A DNA stretch of 59,509 nt, from the NCBI GenBank assembly GCA_016935975.1, contig JAFGPX010000180.1:1-59509 (forward strand), written 5' to 3'. The position numbers were made by a program, and so were the translations under genes. Position 1 is the first letter of the stretch; each line of letters begins with the position of its first letter. This document shows positions 32,621 to 41,214 of this stretch, in pieces. The notes under the pieces are model-generated. The model saw only the letters and a list, made by a program, of their open reading frames with translations. It did no database searches and was not told the origin of the DNA. The stretch comes from Deltaproteobacteria bacterium (lineage in GTDB: Bacteria > Myxococcota_A > Polyangia > Fen-1088).

Positions 32621-34747
32621 ATGCGAAACATGCGCAAAACCCGCTGGGCCTTGCTGCCCTTGCTGCTCGTTGGTTGTGGCAACGTCGGCGAAAGCTCGCT
32701 CGCCCCGTTGCCGCCCTCGACCCTGACCCGGAACGACGGTGGTATCCCGGGCGTGCGGTCCGACGCGGCCCGGCCCATCGATGGCGGTGGCGTTCCGGCC
32801 GAAGTGCAGATCACGATTCTGGCGCCGGTCGATGGCGCCATTCTCAAGGCGGCAAGCTCGCCCGAGGTGCGGGCCATCGTCACGGCCGCGCTGCCGGGCG
32901 ACGCCGGCCCCTTGGGCGACCAGATCGAGACTGTCGATTACTCGCTGGTTCGCGCCGACGACAAGAACGCCCGGGCCTTGGTCAGCGGCCCGCTTTTCGG
33001 ACCCGCCGCCAATTCCGAGTTCGCCACGCGCACCGATCTCACCACCCTCGAAACCGGTCTTTACGTGCTGGCGGTCACCGCGGTCACCCGCAACGGCGGC
33101 GTGTCCGTCGCGACCGTCGGTGTCCTGGTCGACGCCGGTCCCACCCTGCGCATCGTCTCGCCCAAGAATGGCGGCACGTACAAGGGCAGCGTCGCCGTGC
33201 AGGTGCAGATCGACTCGGCGCTTTTCGCGCCGACGGCCGAGCCCATCGAGGCCACGGTGGGCGGCTCTCCCATCGCCTTGACGGCCGCGGGCGCGGACGG
33301 CCTCTACGAGGGCCTCGTCCTGTTCGAGGCATACAACCCGCCCCTGGTCGACGAGCAGCGGCTGACGGTGGGGGCCAGGAACAGCCTGGGCACTCGCAAT
33401 CAGGCCGAGGTCAAGTTCGTGGTCGACGTGCGCGGCCCGACCTTCTCGGACACGACGCCCTTGCCGGGCGAGGTGGTGGGCGGCGTGATGAGAGTGCGCG
33501 CCAAGATCGAAGATCCCTCGGGCATCCTCGGTCCCTCGGTGATCGCCGTCATCGCCGACCTGGCCAACGACGTGAACTTCACGCTGGAGCTCCGGCCCGA
33601 GGTCGGCAGCCCCGGCTACTACAGCGCTCTCTTCGACACGGCGAAGTTCCCGCGCTGCCGGGTTGGCTCCAACGACCTGTGTGTCGTCCTGCCGAACCTT
33701 TCCTTCCGCGCCTCGGACATTCTGGGCAACGATTCCTCCATGGCCTACGACTTCGCGGTGGACCACATGCCACCCATCTTCGACCTCGATCCGCCGGCCG
33801 ACATGCGGTTGATGAAGTTCGACGAGGAGGCGCGCCAGTACGTCTGTTCCTGGGCCTTCGATCCCCTGGGCAACTGGTCGCGGCCGGGCGACATGCCCAA
33901 CCAAGGCTGCATGGCGCCCCAGACATTCGATCTGCGGGCTCTCATCGAGGACGACAGCAACCGCGGCTACGACCTCAAGGTCGGGCCCATCGCGGGCATC
34001 GATGCGGCGACCACCAGCATGTACGTTCTCGCGGACACCTCCCAGCCGCTGGTGGTCGACACGGACGGGGACACCTACTGCGACGCGATCAATCCCTTGC
34101 TGGTGCCCACGACTTCCCCCCCGGTGACCTCGAACCAGGTCTTGACCGTCCGCTTGGCGCCGGTCCCGCCGACGGGCTCCGGCGACTTCACCCCGGACCC
34201 AACGCTGAACGACCCACTGGTGCAAGTCAGCTACCCGTACTGCAATATCGGGAAGGACGACAAGGCCCCGCTGCCCTTGTGTGGGGCGCAGACCATCCCG
34301 ATCGCGCTGGGCTATCCCACGGCGCTCGACCCGCAGGCGGCGGTGTGGACCATCGAGCCCTTGACTCAGGGCGAGCCCTGGTGCCTCGGCGGTCAGTTCG
34401 ACACGCTCACCAACCAGATCCCCGACAAGCGTTGGGCGTGCTTCGCGGCCGCCGGCGCGGACCGAAACGGCAACAAGGGGGTTTCGGCGCCCTTGCGCCT
34501 CTGGGTCGTCTACACGCGGGACGAGTACTGGCTGCAGGCCCAGACCAGCGGGGAGCGCGTCGTGGACCACCTGGGAGCAACCTGTCCCGCTCCTCCCGTA
34601 ACGGCAGGGCCCGCGCCCGATTGCCGAGGGACGTACGATCCGGCAACCAAGCTGGTCAGCAACATCCCCTGCAACCCTCGCGGCTTCCCCAATTCGCGCG
34701 TTCGGTGGCAGGGATCCCCCGCCGAAGGCGCGGCGGCGTCAAACTAG
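32621..34747 (+). CDS. Large lipoprotein with Ig-like repeats (708 aa)
   Basis: Two bases separate it from the previous stop. The ATG at 32621 touches the AGGG, so the ATG at 32630 with better spacing may be used. The signal ends LLLVGC, a clear lipobox. The mature protein has beta-sandwich-like segments of bacterial Ig type (VQITILAPVDGAILKA, LRIVSPKNGGTYKGSVAVQV, FSDTTPLPGEVVGGVMRV), each opening with a 'x-P-x-DG' motif, and several scattered cysteine pairs. There is no catalytic signature. It is the third gene of the OmpA operon and is likely a surface or periplasmic structural protein. Its stop overlaps a remnant reading frame on the other strand. Confidence 0.78.
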   Translation: MRNMRKTRWALLPLLLVGCGNVGESSLAPLPPSTLTRNDGGIPGVRSDAARPIDGGGVPAEVQITILAPVDGAILKAASSPEVRAIVTAALPGDAGPLGDQIETVDYSLVRADDKNARALVSGPLFGPAANSEFATRTDLTTLETGLYVLAVTAVTRNGGVSVATVGVLVDAGPTLRIVSPKNGGTYKGSVAVQVQIDSALFAPTAEPIEATVGGSPIALTAAGADGLYEGLVLFEAYNPPLVDEQRLTVGARNSLGTRNQAEVKFVVDVRGPTFSDTTPLPGEVVGGVMRVRAKIEDPSGILGPSVIAVIADLANDVNFTLELRPEVGSPGYYSALFDTAKFPRCRVGSNDLCVVLPNLSFRASDILGNDSSMAYDFAVDHMPPIFDLDPPADMRLMKFDEEARQYVCSWAFDPLGNWSRPGDMPNQGCMAPQTFDLRALIEDDSNRGYDLKVGPIAGIDAATTSMYVLADTSQPLVVDTDGDTYCDAINPLLVPTTSPPVTSNQVLTVRLAPVPPTGSGDFTPDPTLNDPLVQVSYPYCNIGKDDKAPLPLCGAQTIPIALGYPTALDPQAAVWTIEPLTQGEPWCLGGQFDTLTNQIPDKRWACFAAAGADRNGNKGVSAPLRLWVVYTRDEYWLQAQTSGERVVDHLGATCPAPPVTAGPAPDCRGTYDPATKLVSNIPCNPRGFPNSRVRWQGSPAEGAAASN

Positions 34748-34824
34748 CTCTCGCGCCGGGCGCGGGAAAACAGGAGCGCGTAGGCCACGGGCAGCCAGTA
34801 GAACCAGTGCGCTTCTACCACTGA
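34744..34824 (-). pseudogene. 3' remnant of a membrane protein gene
   Basis: On the - strand a frame reads HWFYWLPVAYALLFSRARRES followed by TAG at 34744-34746, which looks like the last transmembrane helix and basic tail of a multi-pass membrane protein. Upstream (higher coordinates) the frame runs into one of the diverged repeats and no matching gene body follows. It is therefore best read as a truncated 3' end left when the adjoining DNA was replaced. Confidence 0.4.
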
Positions 34825-34884
34825 GCGTTTTCGAAGTGGTCGTCGCCCGCCTTGGTGCCGAAGCAGGTGCTTCACGTTGGTTGA
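34812..34884 (+). repeat. Diverged direct repeat, copy A
   Basis: About 70 bases, containing GCCGAAGCAGGTGCTTCACG and TGGTTGAGG, are roughly two-thirds identical to 36246-36318. Translated on +, copy A gives VFEVV...AEAGASRWLRD and copy B VFKVV...AEARTSRWLME. The two copies flank the membrane-protein gene in the same orientation. Confidence 0.55.
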
Positions 34885-35009
34885 GGGACAACCGCGAGAT
34901 GGTGGACGCCATGGACCAAGCCAGCGACAGTATGACTGTCTCGTCTACAAGCTCCGCTATGGTATTGAGAGCATCTGCAAGCGTCTTCAAGGGTTCCTGA
35001 AAACGCGCC

Positions 35010-36188
35010 CTAGAACCCGAAGCCGAACGCGAATCCCGGGACGAGCAGCGTTCCGAAGGCAATCAGCGACCAGACGAGAGCGGCAGTGTACCGTGCGACT
35101 GCGACCGAGGTCGCGCGCTCGGGACGCCCACCGAACGGTGCCAGGAGCCAGGGGAGGAATATCTGGCAGCGCCACGGGTAGAGGGACCCCGCTGCGGAGA
35201 TCATCAGGGCGAAGCAGACAAGGGTCAGAAGGTCCAACCAGGCACGCGCACGCACGAAGATCGCAGAACATCCGGCAACCAGCAGAAGGGAAACAACGAG
35301 CTTCCACGGGGCGTCAATGCCGTTCTTTCGCGGCAGGTGGCTCATCGGCCACCAGACCATCGCGAAGGTTGCCAGAGAGGACGTCGTCAGTGCGATGGTG
35401 ACACTGGCGGTCGCCCATTCCTTGCACCTCCAGGGCCGTTTCCGAAGCGCGAGCCACGCGGCCCAGATCGACCAAGGTGCGAGGAGGAAGGCTCGGAAAT
35501 GCAGCACCGTCGAGACAGAGTAGGCGGCTAGGGCCGCGTGCCCTCGCCGGCGCTCGATCAGAGAGGCGGCAAGAAACAGGGGTGCGAGCGCTACTGCGTC
35601 GTAGAAGCCCTGCAAGGTCCAGAACATCATGATCGAATAGGCCGTGAGCACGAAGAATGGCCGGGTGGGCGGTGTTCCGTCCCGCCCTACCATGGCTCCG
35701 CGGAAAAGCAGGAACACTGTCACATGCGCAAGCGCCAGGAACCACAGGATGACGATACGGTTTGCGACGCGGAAGGAGATCGGCGTGAAGTGATAGAGGA
35801 CCGCCGCGGGGGCAAGCAAGGCCAAATACCCGGGGGGATACATCCTTGGCCATCCGGGCCATCCCTGGGTCATGGGTTTGTCCGGTGGCCATCCTGGAAC
35901 GAGGAAGGTCATTTGCCAGATGCGGTCGACCGGGTAAGCGGCCGTGGTCTTCGGGCCGAACCGAGGGAACATCTCGTTGAGTGGGCGTCGCCACACATCA
36001 AGGCCGACGCGGGGGAACAGCCGGGCGGAATTCATGTGCGAAAAATGATCGCACCAGAGACCTCCCGCGAGATCGCCCCAGGTGTGGCTTGGGGCTGCGA
36101 TCAAGTAGAATGCCGACCACGTCAACCACGACAGAACCGTCAGATGCAATGCTCGGCGTGACGGTGATCGAGGCCGGCAACTCTGCAT
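35010..36188 (-). CDS. Multi-pass membrane protein, possible GT-C glycosyltransferase
   Basis: A 392-residue protein from the ATG at 36188, the first Met before a hydrophobic helix (LHLTVLSWLTWSAFYLIAA). About nine hydrophobic segments alternate with Arg-rich loops; the first large loop (HTWGDLAGGLWCDHF to PPGYLAL) is Trp/Pro-rich, as in polyprenol-sugar-dependent GT-C enzymes, but I cannot see a definite DxD-type catalytic motif. Codon use is less GC-biased than in neighbours, and the gene is enclosed by diverged direct repeats, which suggests acquisition by transfer. It could modify surface glycans or pilins; function remains open. Confidence 0.6.
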   Translation of the reverse strand: MQSCRPRSPSRRALHLTVLSWLTWSAFYLIAAPSHTWGDLAGGLWCDHFSHMNSARLFPRVGLDVWRRPLNEMFPRFGPKTTAAYPVDRIWQMTFLVPGWPPDKPMTQGWPGWPRMYPPGYLALLAPAAVLYHFTPISFRVANRIVILWFLALAHVTVFLLFRGAMVGRDGTPPTRPFFVLTAYSIMMFWTLQGFYDAVALAPLFLAASLIERRRGHAALAAYSVSTVLHFRAFLLAPWSIWAAWLALRKRPWRCKEWATASVTIALTTSSLATFAMVWWPMSHLPRKNGIDAPWKLVVSLLLVAGCSAIFVRARAWLDLLTLVCFALMISAAGSLYPWRCQIFLPWLLAPFGGRPERATSVAVARYTAALVWSLIAFGTLLVPGFAFGFGF

Positions 36189-36245
36189 GGGTTGACCGTA
36201 GCATGGTGTGCATCGCAGCTCCCAGTGTCGTTCGCAGCTCGGGCA

Positions 36246-36318
36246 CACCAGCTAGCAGTCTTCAAGGTGGTTGAGACTTGCGTTGAGGCCGAAGCACGGA
36301 CTTCACGCTGGTTGATGG
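36246..36318 (+). repeat. Diverged direct repeat, copy B
   Basis: Counterpart of 34812-34884. It contains GGCCGAAGCACGGACTTCAC and CTGGTTGATGG, and runs directly into the start of the possible transposase relic at 36315. Confidence 0.55.
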
Positions 36319-36551
36319 AGCGACGATATGAGCTGAAGGACGAGCAATGGAGGCGGAACTTGGGCGTTTTGCAACCAAAGCGTGGCCGAGCCACCACCGT
36401 ATGGGAAACGTCTTCAGGCGTTTCGGAAGCTTCCGGAGGATCCGCAATCCGCCACGATGCTCTCGCCGGCTGCTTCTTCGGAACGGTCAACTTCGCTGCG
36501 GTGCTGTTTGTGAATACGTTGGGAACCCTCCCTGGCACCGCAACTGGGTAG
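36315..36551 (+). pseudogene. Possible IS5-family transposase relic
   Basis: The frame starts MERRYELKDEQW, very like the usual M-x-RRYELTDEQW opening of IS5-type DDE transposases, and continues QPKRGRATT. Farther on, NFAAVLFVNTLGTLPG resembles the 'AVLW-RTG-PWRDLP' block with a frame change at its end. No catalytic DDE residues or terminal inverted repeats are found, and stops close the frame at 36551. The call rests on short similarity only. Confidence 0.33.
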
Positions 36552-36800
36552 TAGGTGGTCGTGCCGTTAGCAAAGAGATGGCCGAGGCTCCAGTAGCCGG
36601 CGAACTCCCATGGCTTCGGCGAAAAGGCAGGCGCGAGCATGGTCGGGGCTGGGGCCATGCCGGTAAAGGCTCTCTATCCTCCCGCGCTTTGGCGAGAACC
36701 AGCGACCGATCAAGAAGGAAGCCTGGGATTGCCGGCCGACTGACGTAGGATAGGCGCCATCAGTCAGTCTCAGACGCAATCCACGGCAGTAGTCGGCGCA
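36552..36800. other. Non-coding remainder of the scarred region
   Basis: No convincing gene is present. Open frames here (for example 36347-36748 on +) have Arg/Gly-rich, feature-less translations. Base composition is less GC-rich up to about 36560 and returns to the local average before 36801. Confidence 0.5.
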
Positions 36801-38204
36801 GTGCCGACGCCCGCGATCCGCCGGGACCGCGCGTGCCTCGGCTTGCTGTGCGCTTGTCTCGTGCTCTCACTCCTGCTCTACGTCGGTCTGGCGGCCCTGC
36901 TTGGCAGTGTTCCAACGGGCTGGACCTCGGTTCTGGGATTCTCGCTCGAATCGGGTCCGCTCTTTCGCGCCCTGACGGGCTTGCCACGAGTCGACCTCTC
37001 TCCGTCGGGCTCTTCACGAACCCTAGGCGCCCTTCTGGTTCTGCTCTGGGCGCTTTGGCTCGCGGCGGTGGTCGTTTGGCAGCGGTTGTCGCCGGCGGCG
37101 CGGGGCAGGGCGCATACGCTGGTCGTATCCGGCGGCGTGGCGATGCTGGCCCTGGTCGTGGTGCTGGTGCCGCCGGTGCTGTCGGCTGACCTCTACCGGC
37201 AGGCCAGCTACGGACACATGGTCGCGCGCTGGGGGCTCAACCCCTATGCGGTTCGCGCCGTGGACGTGGCCGGCAATCCCCTCCTGCCATTCGCCACGCA
37301 GACGCAGATCACCACCATCTACGGGCCGGCCTACACGCTTCTGTCCGCATTCGCGGCGACCTTGTCTCCGCCGACTCCCTTGGGCGCCGCGCTGGCCTGG
37401 AAGACGCTCTCGGCGCTCGCGGCCCTGGGCACGGCACTGCTCGCGGCGCCACTGGCGCGCGCGCTCGACGATGCGCGATCCGATGCCGGGCTAGCCACGC
37501 TTCTGCTGCTGTGGAATCCGCTCGTCATCGTCGAGTCGGCCGGGGCGGGCCATATCGAGCCCGTCATGATGCTCCCCGCGGTCGCAGGCATGCTGCTCGT
37601 GCTGCGCAAGCGTCCGGTGCCGGGGACCGCCATGTTGGTGGTCTCGGTGCTCACGAAATGGGTCACGGGCCTCTTGCTGGCGCTGGTGCTTCTGCGTGAA
37701 GCCAGAGGCGCGGCCCCGGGACGCAGGGGGCGCACCCTATTGCGCCTCGCGGGCGTGGCGTTGCTGACCGCCGGTTGTTGCTATGCCCCCTTCGCGACGG
37801 GGCTTTTTGCGCGCGGCGGCGTGCATGAGCTGGCGATTCACGGCGGTGCGCCCCTTGGCAACCCGACGCGGTCTTGGCTGCCAGAGTGGGTCGTCGTGCT
37901 TGCCTTCGCGGCCTTGGTTGCAGCCGTCGCACGGCCGGCCGTCCGCGGCGGCTGGCCACGTTTGCTCGCGGCCACGGCGCTCCTGATGCTCGTGTTCATC
38001 GTGGTCGTCGTGCCCTGGCTGTTCCCTTGGTATCTGATCGCCCCCCTGGTGCTGGCCGCGGTACTCCCACGCAGCCCGCGGGGCTTCGCAATGCGTTTGC
38101 TCTGCTTCGGCCTCGGCGCCGTCCTGATGCTGCACTACGCGAGGCTAGTCCCCTGCGGTGACTATCCTGGCCTGTGCGCAGCAATCCGAACGTGCTGGAC
38201 GTGA
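36801..38204 (+). CDS. Polyprenol-phosphate-mannose-dependent mannosyltransferase-like membrane protein (GT-C, MptB/GT87-like)
   Basis: A 467-residue protein from GTG 36801 with about 12 hydrophobic segments. The loop after the third or fourth helix reads SADLYRQASYGHMVARWGLNPYAV, followed by TIYGPAYTLLSAF. A 'DLY-Y-GHMVA-GLNPY' plus 'YGP' pattern is typical of MptB-like GT-C mannosyltransferases, which use polyprenyl-phosphate sugars on the outer side of the inner membrane. The acidic residue in SADLY is the candidate catalytic Asp. It ends 65 bp before the first Flp pilin gene, which suggests a role in glycan addition to pilin or surface polymers (inference). Confidence 0.7.
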   Translation: MPTPAIRRDRACLGLLCACLVLSLLLYVGLAALLGSVPTGWTSVLGFSLESGPLFRALTGLPRVDLSPSGSSRTLGALLVLLWALWLAAVVVWQRLSPAARGRAHTLVVSGGVAMLALVVVLVPPVLSADLYRQASYGHMVARWGLNPYAVRAVDVAGNPLLPFATQTQITTIYGPAYTLLSAFAATLSPPTPLGAALAWKTLSALAALGTALLAAPLARALDDARSDAGLATLLLLWNPLVIVESAGAGHIEPVMMLPAVAGMLLVLRKRPVPGTAMLVVSVLTKWVTGLLLALVLLREARGAAPGRRGRTLLRLAGVALLTAGCCYAPFATGLFARGGVHELAIHGGAPLGNPTRSWLPEWVVVLAFAALVAAVARPAVRGGWPRLLAATALLMLVFIVVVVPWLFPWYLIAPLVLAAVLPRSPRGFAMRLLCFGLGAVLMLHYARLVPCGDYPGLCAAIRTCWT

Positions 38205-38269
38205 CGTTCGTGCTACGATGAGGGTGCTAGGCTGAAGCTGGCCAGGCAGCCGGCGGCGAGAAAACCGAC

Positions 38270-38431
38270 ATGCTTGCACTCCTCCACAAGCTAGGGAAGG
38301 ACGAAGACGGGCCGACCGCTGTCGAGTACGCCATCATGTTGGGTGCGGTGACGGCGGTGATCGTGGCCGTCGTGTGGATCTTCGGGGGCACCGTGAAGAA
38401 CCTGTTCGAGGACTACACCAAGAAGATGTAG
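38270..38431 (+). CDS. flp: Flp-type prepilin 1 (Tad pilus), 53 aa
   Basis: A short gene read directly from the sequence. The translation begins MLALLHKLGKDEDG, followed by PTAVEYAIMLGAVTAVIVAV and a hydrophilic tail ending KNLFEDYTKKM. This is a Flp prepilin: Gly at -1, Glu at +5 next to Tyr in the conserved EY pair, then about 20 hydrophobic residues. TadV should cleave after Gly14 to give a 39-residue pilin. The ribosome-binding site is weak (GGCGAG 11 bases upstream). It is separated from the rest of the tad genes by two membrane-protein genes, one on each strand. Confidence 0.92.
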   Translation: MLALLHKLGKDEDGPTAVEYAIMLGAVTAVIVAVVWIFGGTVKNLFEDYTKKM

Positions 38432-38463
38432 TCAGGGCGGCAACATCCGGGGCGGCAGGCTAG

Positions 38464-39528
38464 CTAGGCCAGCGATCGCCGGAGCAGATCGCGGACTACT
38501 GCCGGGGCGCGCAGCAGACCCAAAGGTGCCAGACCGGCATAGACCAGCCCCCACAGATAGTTGAAGGGCAGGCCTACGAATAGGAACAGTGCGACATACG
38601 CGAACCCGGTGGCAGAGACCCGGACGCCGAGCGCGGTTCGCCAGCCGAGAAGACCGAGCAGGGAAAGAGGCAGAACCAGCGCCGCTACCCACGCCGGCGC
38701 GGAAATCAGCCAGAAGTTGGTGATCGCGGTCTTGAGCACGAACCACCAGCCGCCGAGATCGAGCCAGCTCATCTCTTGCGCCCGGTCGGTGACCATCTGG
38801 TGATTGGCGACCATCCAGGTGTGCAGGCGGAACAACAGGCAGAAGACGATGAAGCCAACCATCCAGGCCGTGGCCCATCGGCGTCGCGGGTCGCGCAGAG
38901 AGAGAACGATGGCGACTACCACGTAGGGCAGCGCCAGCTCGCGGATGGCCAGGGCGGAAAGTCCGGCCACCACGGCGGCCACCGGGCAATCGAGCGCGGC
39001 CGCCGCGATGGACAGCGCGATGGCGATCCCGGCCCAGGTTTCATGCACCCGGTAGGCTTCGCTGGCGAAGGGCCAGGCGAAGATCCCGAGCAGCACAACA
39101 CAGCCGGCGAAGGCCGCACGGGACGAAAGCGAGCGGCGCAGGGCCGCGAACCAGGCGGCGATCGCGAGCATGGACAGGCCCCCCAGCACCCCCCGCGCCG
39201 CGCGGTCGGACGGCAAGAAGGCGAAGATCCAGGCGAGGGTCGGCAGGCGCCAGTTGAAGACGCTCTTCATCGGATAGCCGCGGCTGCGGAGCTGCGCTTC
39301 GGCGGCCGCGTAGTAGCCCTGTCCGCCGCGCATGTCGCGCACGATCCCGGCGTAGAGCGCGGCATCCTCGCCGCGGCCCGTGTCTGCGATGAGATCCCGC
39401 GAGCTCGTCAAGCCGACGCCGTAGGCGGAGAGGGCTAGCAACAGAAGCACCAGAACCCGCGCGGCCCACGGGGAGATCTCCGAGAAGCACGAGGGCGCGA
39501 GCAGACGGGTTGGACCGTGGTTGAGCAT
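38464..39528 (-). CDS. Multi-pass membrane protein, GT-C-like, unknown function
   Basis: A 354-residue protein with about nine to ten hydrophobic helices. The first extracytoplasmic loop has GRGEDAALYAGIVRDMRGG and RGYPMKSVFNWRLPTLAW; an acidic loop followed by an 'R-P' motif before a helix is seen in GT39/GT-C-like enzymes and DUF membrane proteins, but I cannot assign a family. It is transcribed against its neighbours, between the two Flp pilin genes, and diverges from the next membrane protein. A tie to pilin or lipid-linked sugar transfer is inference from position. Confidence 0.6.
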   Translation of the reverse strand: MLNHGPTRLLAPSCFSEISPWAARVLVLLLLALSAYGVGLTSSRDLIADTGRGEDAALYAGIVRDMRGGQGYYAAAEAQLRSRGYPMKSVFNWRLPTLAWIFAFLPSDRAARGVLGGLSMLAIAAWFAALRRSLSSRAAFAGCVVLLGIFAWPFASEAYRVHETWAGIAIALSIAAAALDCPVAAVVAGLSALAIRELALPYVVVAIVLSLRDPRRRWATAWMVGFIVFCLLFRLHTWMVANHQMVTDRAQEMSWLDLGGWWFVLKTAITNFWLISAPAWVAALVLPLSLLGLLGWRTALGVRVSATGFAYVALFLFVGLPFNYLWGLVYAGLAPLGLLRAPAVVRDLLRRSLA

Positions 39529-39646
39529 AGAAACGGGGGCAAGCTACCACGCTTTTGATGGTCAGGACTCCCACGGGCGAGTCGTCAAACGCGAGTTCGT
39601 GTACCATCTCTGGCGACGCGCGACCGGCGCGCAGAAGTGAGCGCCT

Positions 39647-41059
39647 ATGCAAATAGCTCCGATTCTCCGCCGTGGCTTGACCTTCGCCGAGCTTTCGGCC
39701 GGCTTGGCCTTCGTGGTCATTGCCGCCCTCGGGTGCATGAGCCCGGCGCAGTCTGACACCTTTTGGGCGTTGCGTGCGGGTGAGGACATCTGGCGTACCG
39801 GCCGCATTCCCCTGGTGGACACCTACTCGTACACGGCGGCCGGGCGGCCATGGCCGAACCACGAGTGGCTGTGGCAGGCCTTGGTGTACGCGCTCTATCG
39901 GACTGGTGGTTTCCCGCTCGTGGCGGCGGCGGCCGGGGCGATGCTGACTGGAGCGTATCTCATCGCATACCGCTTGATGGCGGGCAAGCCGGCGATCAGG
40001 CTTTCCCTCCTGGCCATAGGAGTGACGCTCGGATCGAGCGGTTGGTCGTTGCGGCCCCAGGTAGCCAGCTTGCTGCTCTTGTCCGTCTTTCTCTGGTTCC
40101 TCGTGCATGGGCGGTACTGGCTGATCCCACCGCTCTTCGCGCTGTGGGCGAACGTGCACGGGGTAGTCGCGCTGGGGCTGGCCCTACTCGTAGTAGCACT
40201 TGTCTGTGCGTTCTTCTTCGCACGCGAGCGAGCTGGGCGACTCGTCTTGGTGACCGGTCTTGCCATGACGGCGACCCTGCTATCGCCACTCGGCCCTGGC
40301 CTCTGGTCCTTTGTCCTCGGCTGGATTGTCGCGCCACGCCGCACCGGAGTCACGGAGTGGGCACACATCACGTTGGCGAGCCCGGAAGGGATCGCCTTTT
40401 CGGTTGCCGGGGCCGGGTTCGCCATCCTGGTGTTTCGACGATGGCGAACCATCCAGACCTGGCCGGACCGGCTTCTGGTGCTCCTTGCCCTTGCGCTACT
40501 GGGTGCGGCCTGCCATGCCGTTCGCAACGCAGCACCCTTCATGCTCATCGCCATGCCGGCGGCATCACGCTTGATCGCCCGTGGAGCGCCGTCAGGTGTG
40601 GTCCGAGCTTCTTCACTTCCGATTCCACCATCCGAGCACCCCCGCGCCAACCTCGTCGTGCTCGTTCTAGGCACCGTCACGGCTTTGACGGTAGTCTCGT
40701 ATTGCTGGGCGGTTCGCATCGAGCGGCTGGGCTGGCGCCCCATAGGTCAGGTGGGGGTTTCGGCCATCGCAGCATGCGGCAAGCCGCTCTACAACAGCTA
40801 CGAGGTTGGCGGGATCATTATCTGGTTCGTGCGGGACACGCCGGTTTTCATCGATAGCCGCCATGACCCGTATCCGCCGGAATTCATCATCGCAGATCGT
40901 GAAGTCGAGAAGGGCGTAGACGCACAGGATTTCTTCCGGGATCATGGCTTCCGCTGCGCCGTGGTGGCCGCGGACGCCCGGCTGGGTGCGGCGCTCCGCC
41001 GCTTCGGTTGGCGGCCCCGTTTCCAGGGGGGGAAGCTGCTCGTTCTCGAGCCGCCATGA
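39647..41059 (+). CDS. Multi-pass membrane protein, GT-C-like, with C-terminal soluble domain
   Basis: A 470-residue protein with about ten hydrophobic segments. The first loop reads QSDTFWALRAGEDIWRTGRIP, then LVDTYSYTAAGRPWPNHEWL, a motif common in bacterial membrane proteins grouped with GT-C glycosyltransferases; Asp37 in the SDTFW motif is a candidate catalytic residue. The C-terminal part (about 365-470), after the last helix, is soluble and probably extracytoplasmic: LYNSYEVGGIIIWF, PVFIDSRHDPYP, and a short alpha/beta end. It ends 155 bp before the second Flp pilin gene and on the same strand. Function in glycosylation is a hypothesis. Confidence 0.65.
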   Translation: MQIAPILRRGLTFAELSAGLAFVVIAALGCMSPAQSDTFWALRAGEDIWRTGRIPLVDTYSYTAAGRPWPNHEWLWQALVYALYRTGGFPLVAAAAGAMLTGAYLIAYRLMAGKPAIRLSLLAIGVTLGSSGWSLRPQVASLLLLSVFLWFLVHGRYWLIPPLFALWANVHGVVALGLALLVVALVCAFFFARERAGRLVLVTGLAMTATLLSPLGPGLWSFVLGWIVAPRRTGVTEWAHITLASPEGIAFSVAGAGFAILVFRRWRTIQTWPDRLLVLLALALLGAACHAVRNAAPFMLIAMPAASRLIARGAPSGVVRASSLPIPPSEHPRANLVVLVLGTVTALTVVSYCWAVRIERLGWRPIGQVGVSAIAACGKPLYNSYEVGGIIIWFVRDTPVFIDSRHDPYPPEFIIADREVEKGVDAQDFFRDHGFRCAVVAADARLGAALRRFGWRPRFQGGKLLVLEPP

Positions 41060-41084
41060 AATGGTCGTCCGTTTCTTGGACGTG

Positions 41085-41103
41085 GCACGGTTTTGGGCCG
41101 TGC
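41085..41103 (+). other. Hairpin between membrane protein gene and flp2
   Basis: GCACGG, a seven-base TTTTGGG loop and CCGTGC form a 6-bp stem 26 bases after the preceding stop. No T tract follows. The TGGCACGG part resembles a -24 element, but the GC of a -12 element is one base too far away. Confidence 0.45.
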
Positions 41104-41140
41104 GACAGTTATCTGGCGCGCCCGTGCCCCAACTAGTCCA

Positions 41141-41169
41141 TTGACATTCTGCTGGTGTGCATGAACACT
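41141..41169 (+). promoter_or_regulatory. Possible sigma-70-type promoter of flp2 and tad genes
   Basis: A perfect TTGACA (41141-41146) is followed after 17 bases by AACACT (41164-41169), a poor -10. The start would be near 41176, giving a 39-base leader before flp2. The -35 match is the main support. Confidence 0.35.
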
Positions 41170-41214
41170 ACATCTCTCACTGGTTCAAACTGACAACAAG
41201 ACGGAGGACAAATC

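Noticed and set aside
36347..36748. Open frame of 133 codons on + after the GT-like gene
   Set aside because: Arg/Gly-rich translation without signal, domain or ribosome-binding site; it overlaps the better-supported transposase-like frame.
41083..41098. Sigma-54-like sequence TGGCACGG...GGGC before flp2
   Set aside because: The GC of a -12 element would be one base too far from the -24 GG, and sigma-54 spacing is strict. The sequence is part of a hairpin.
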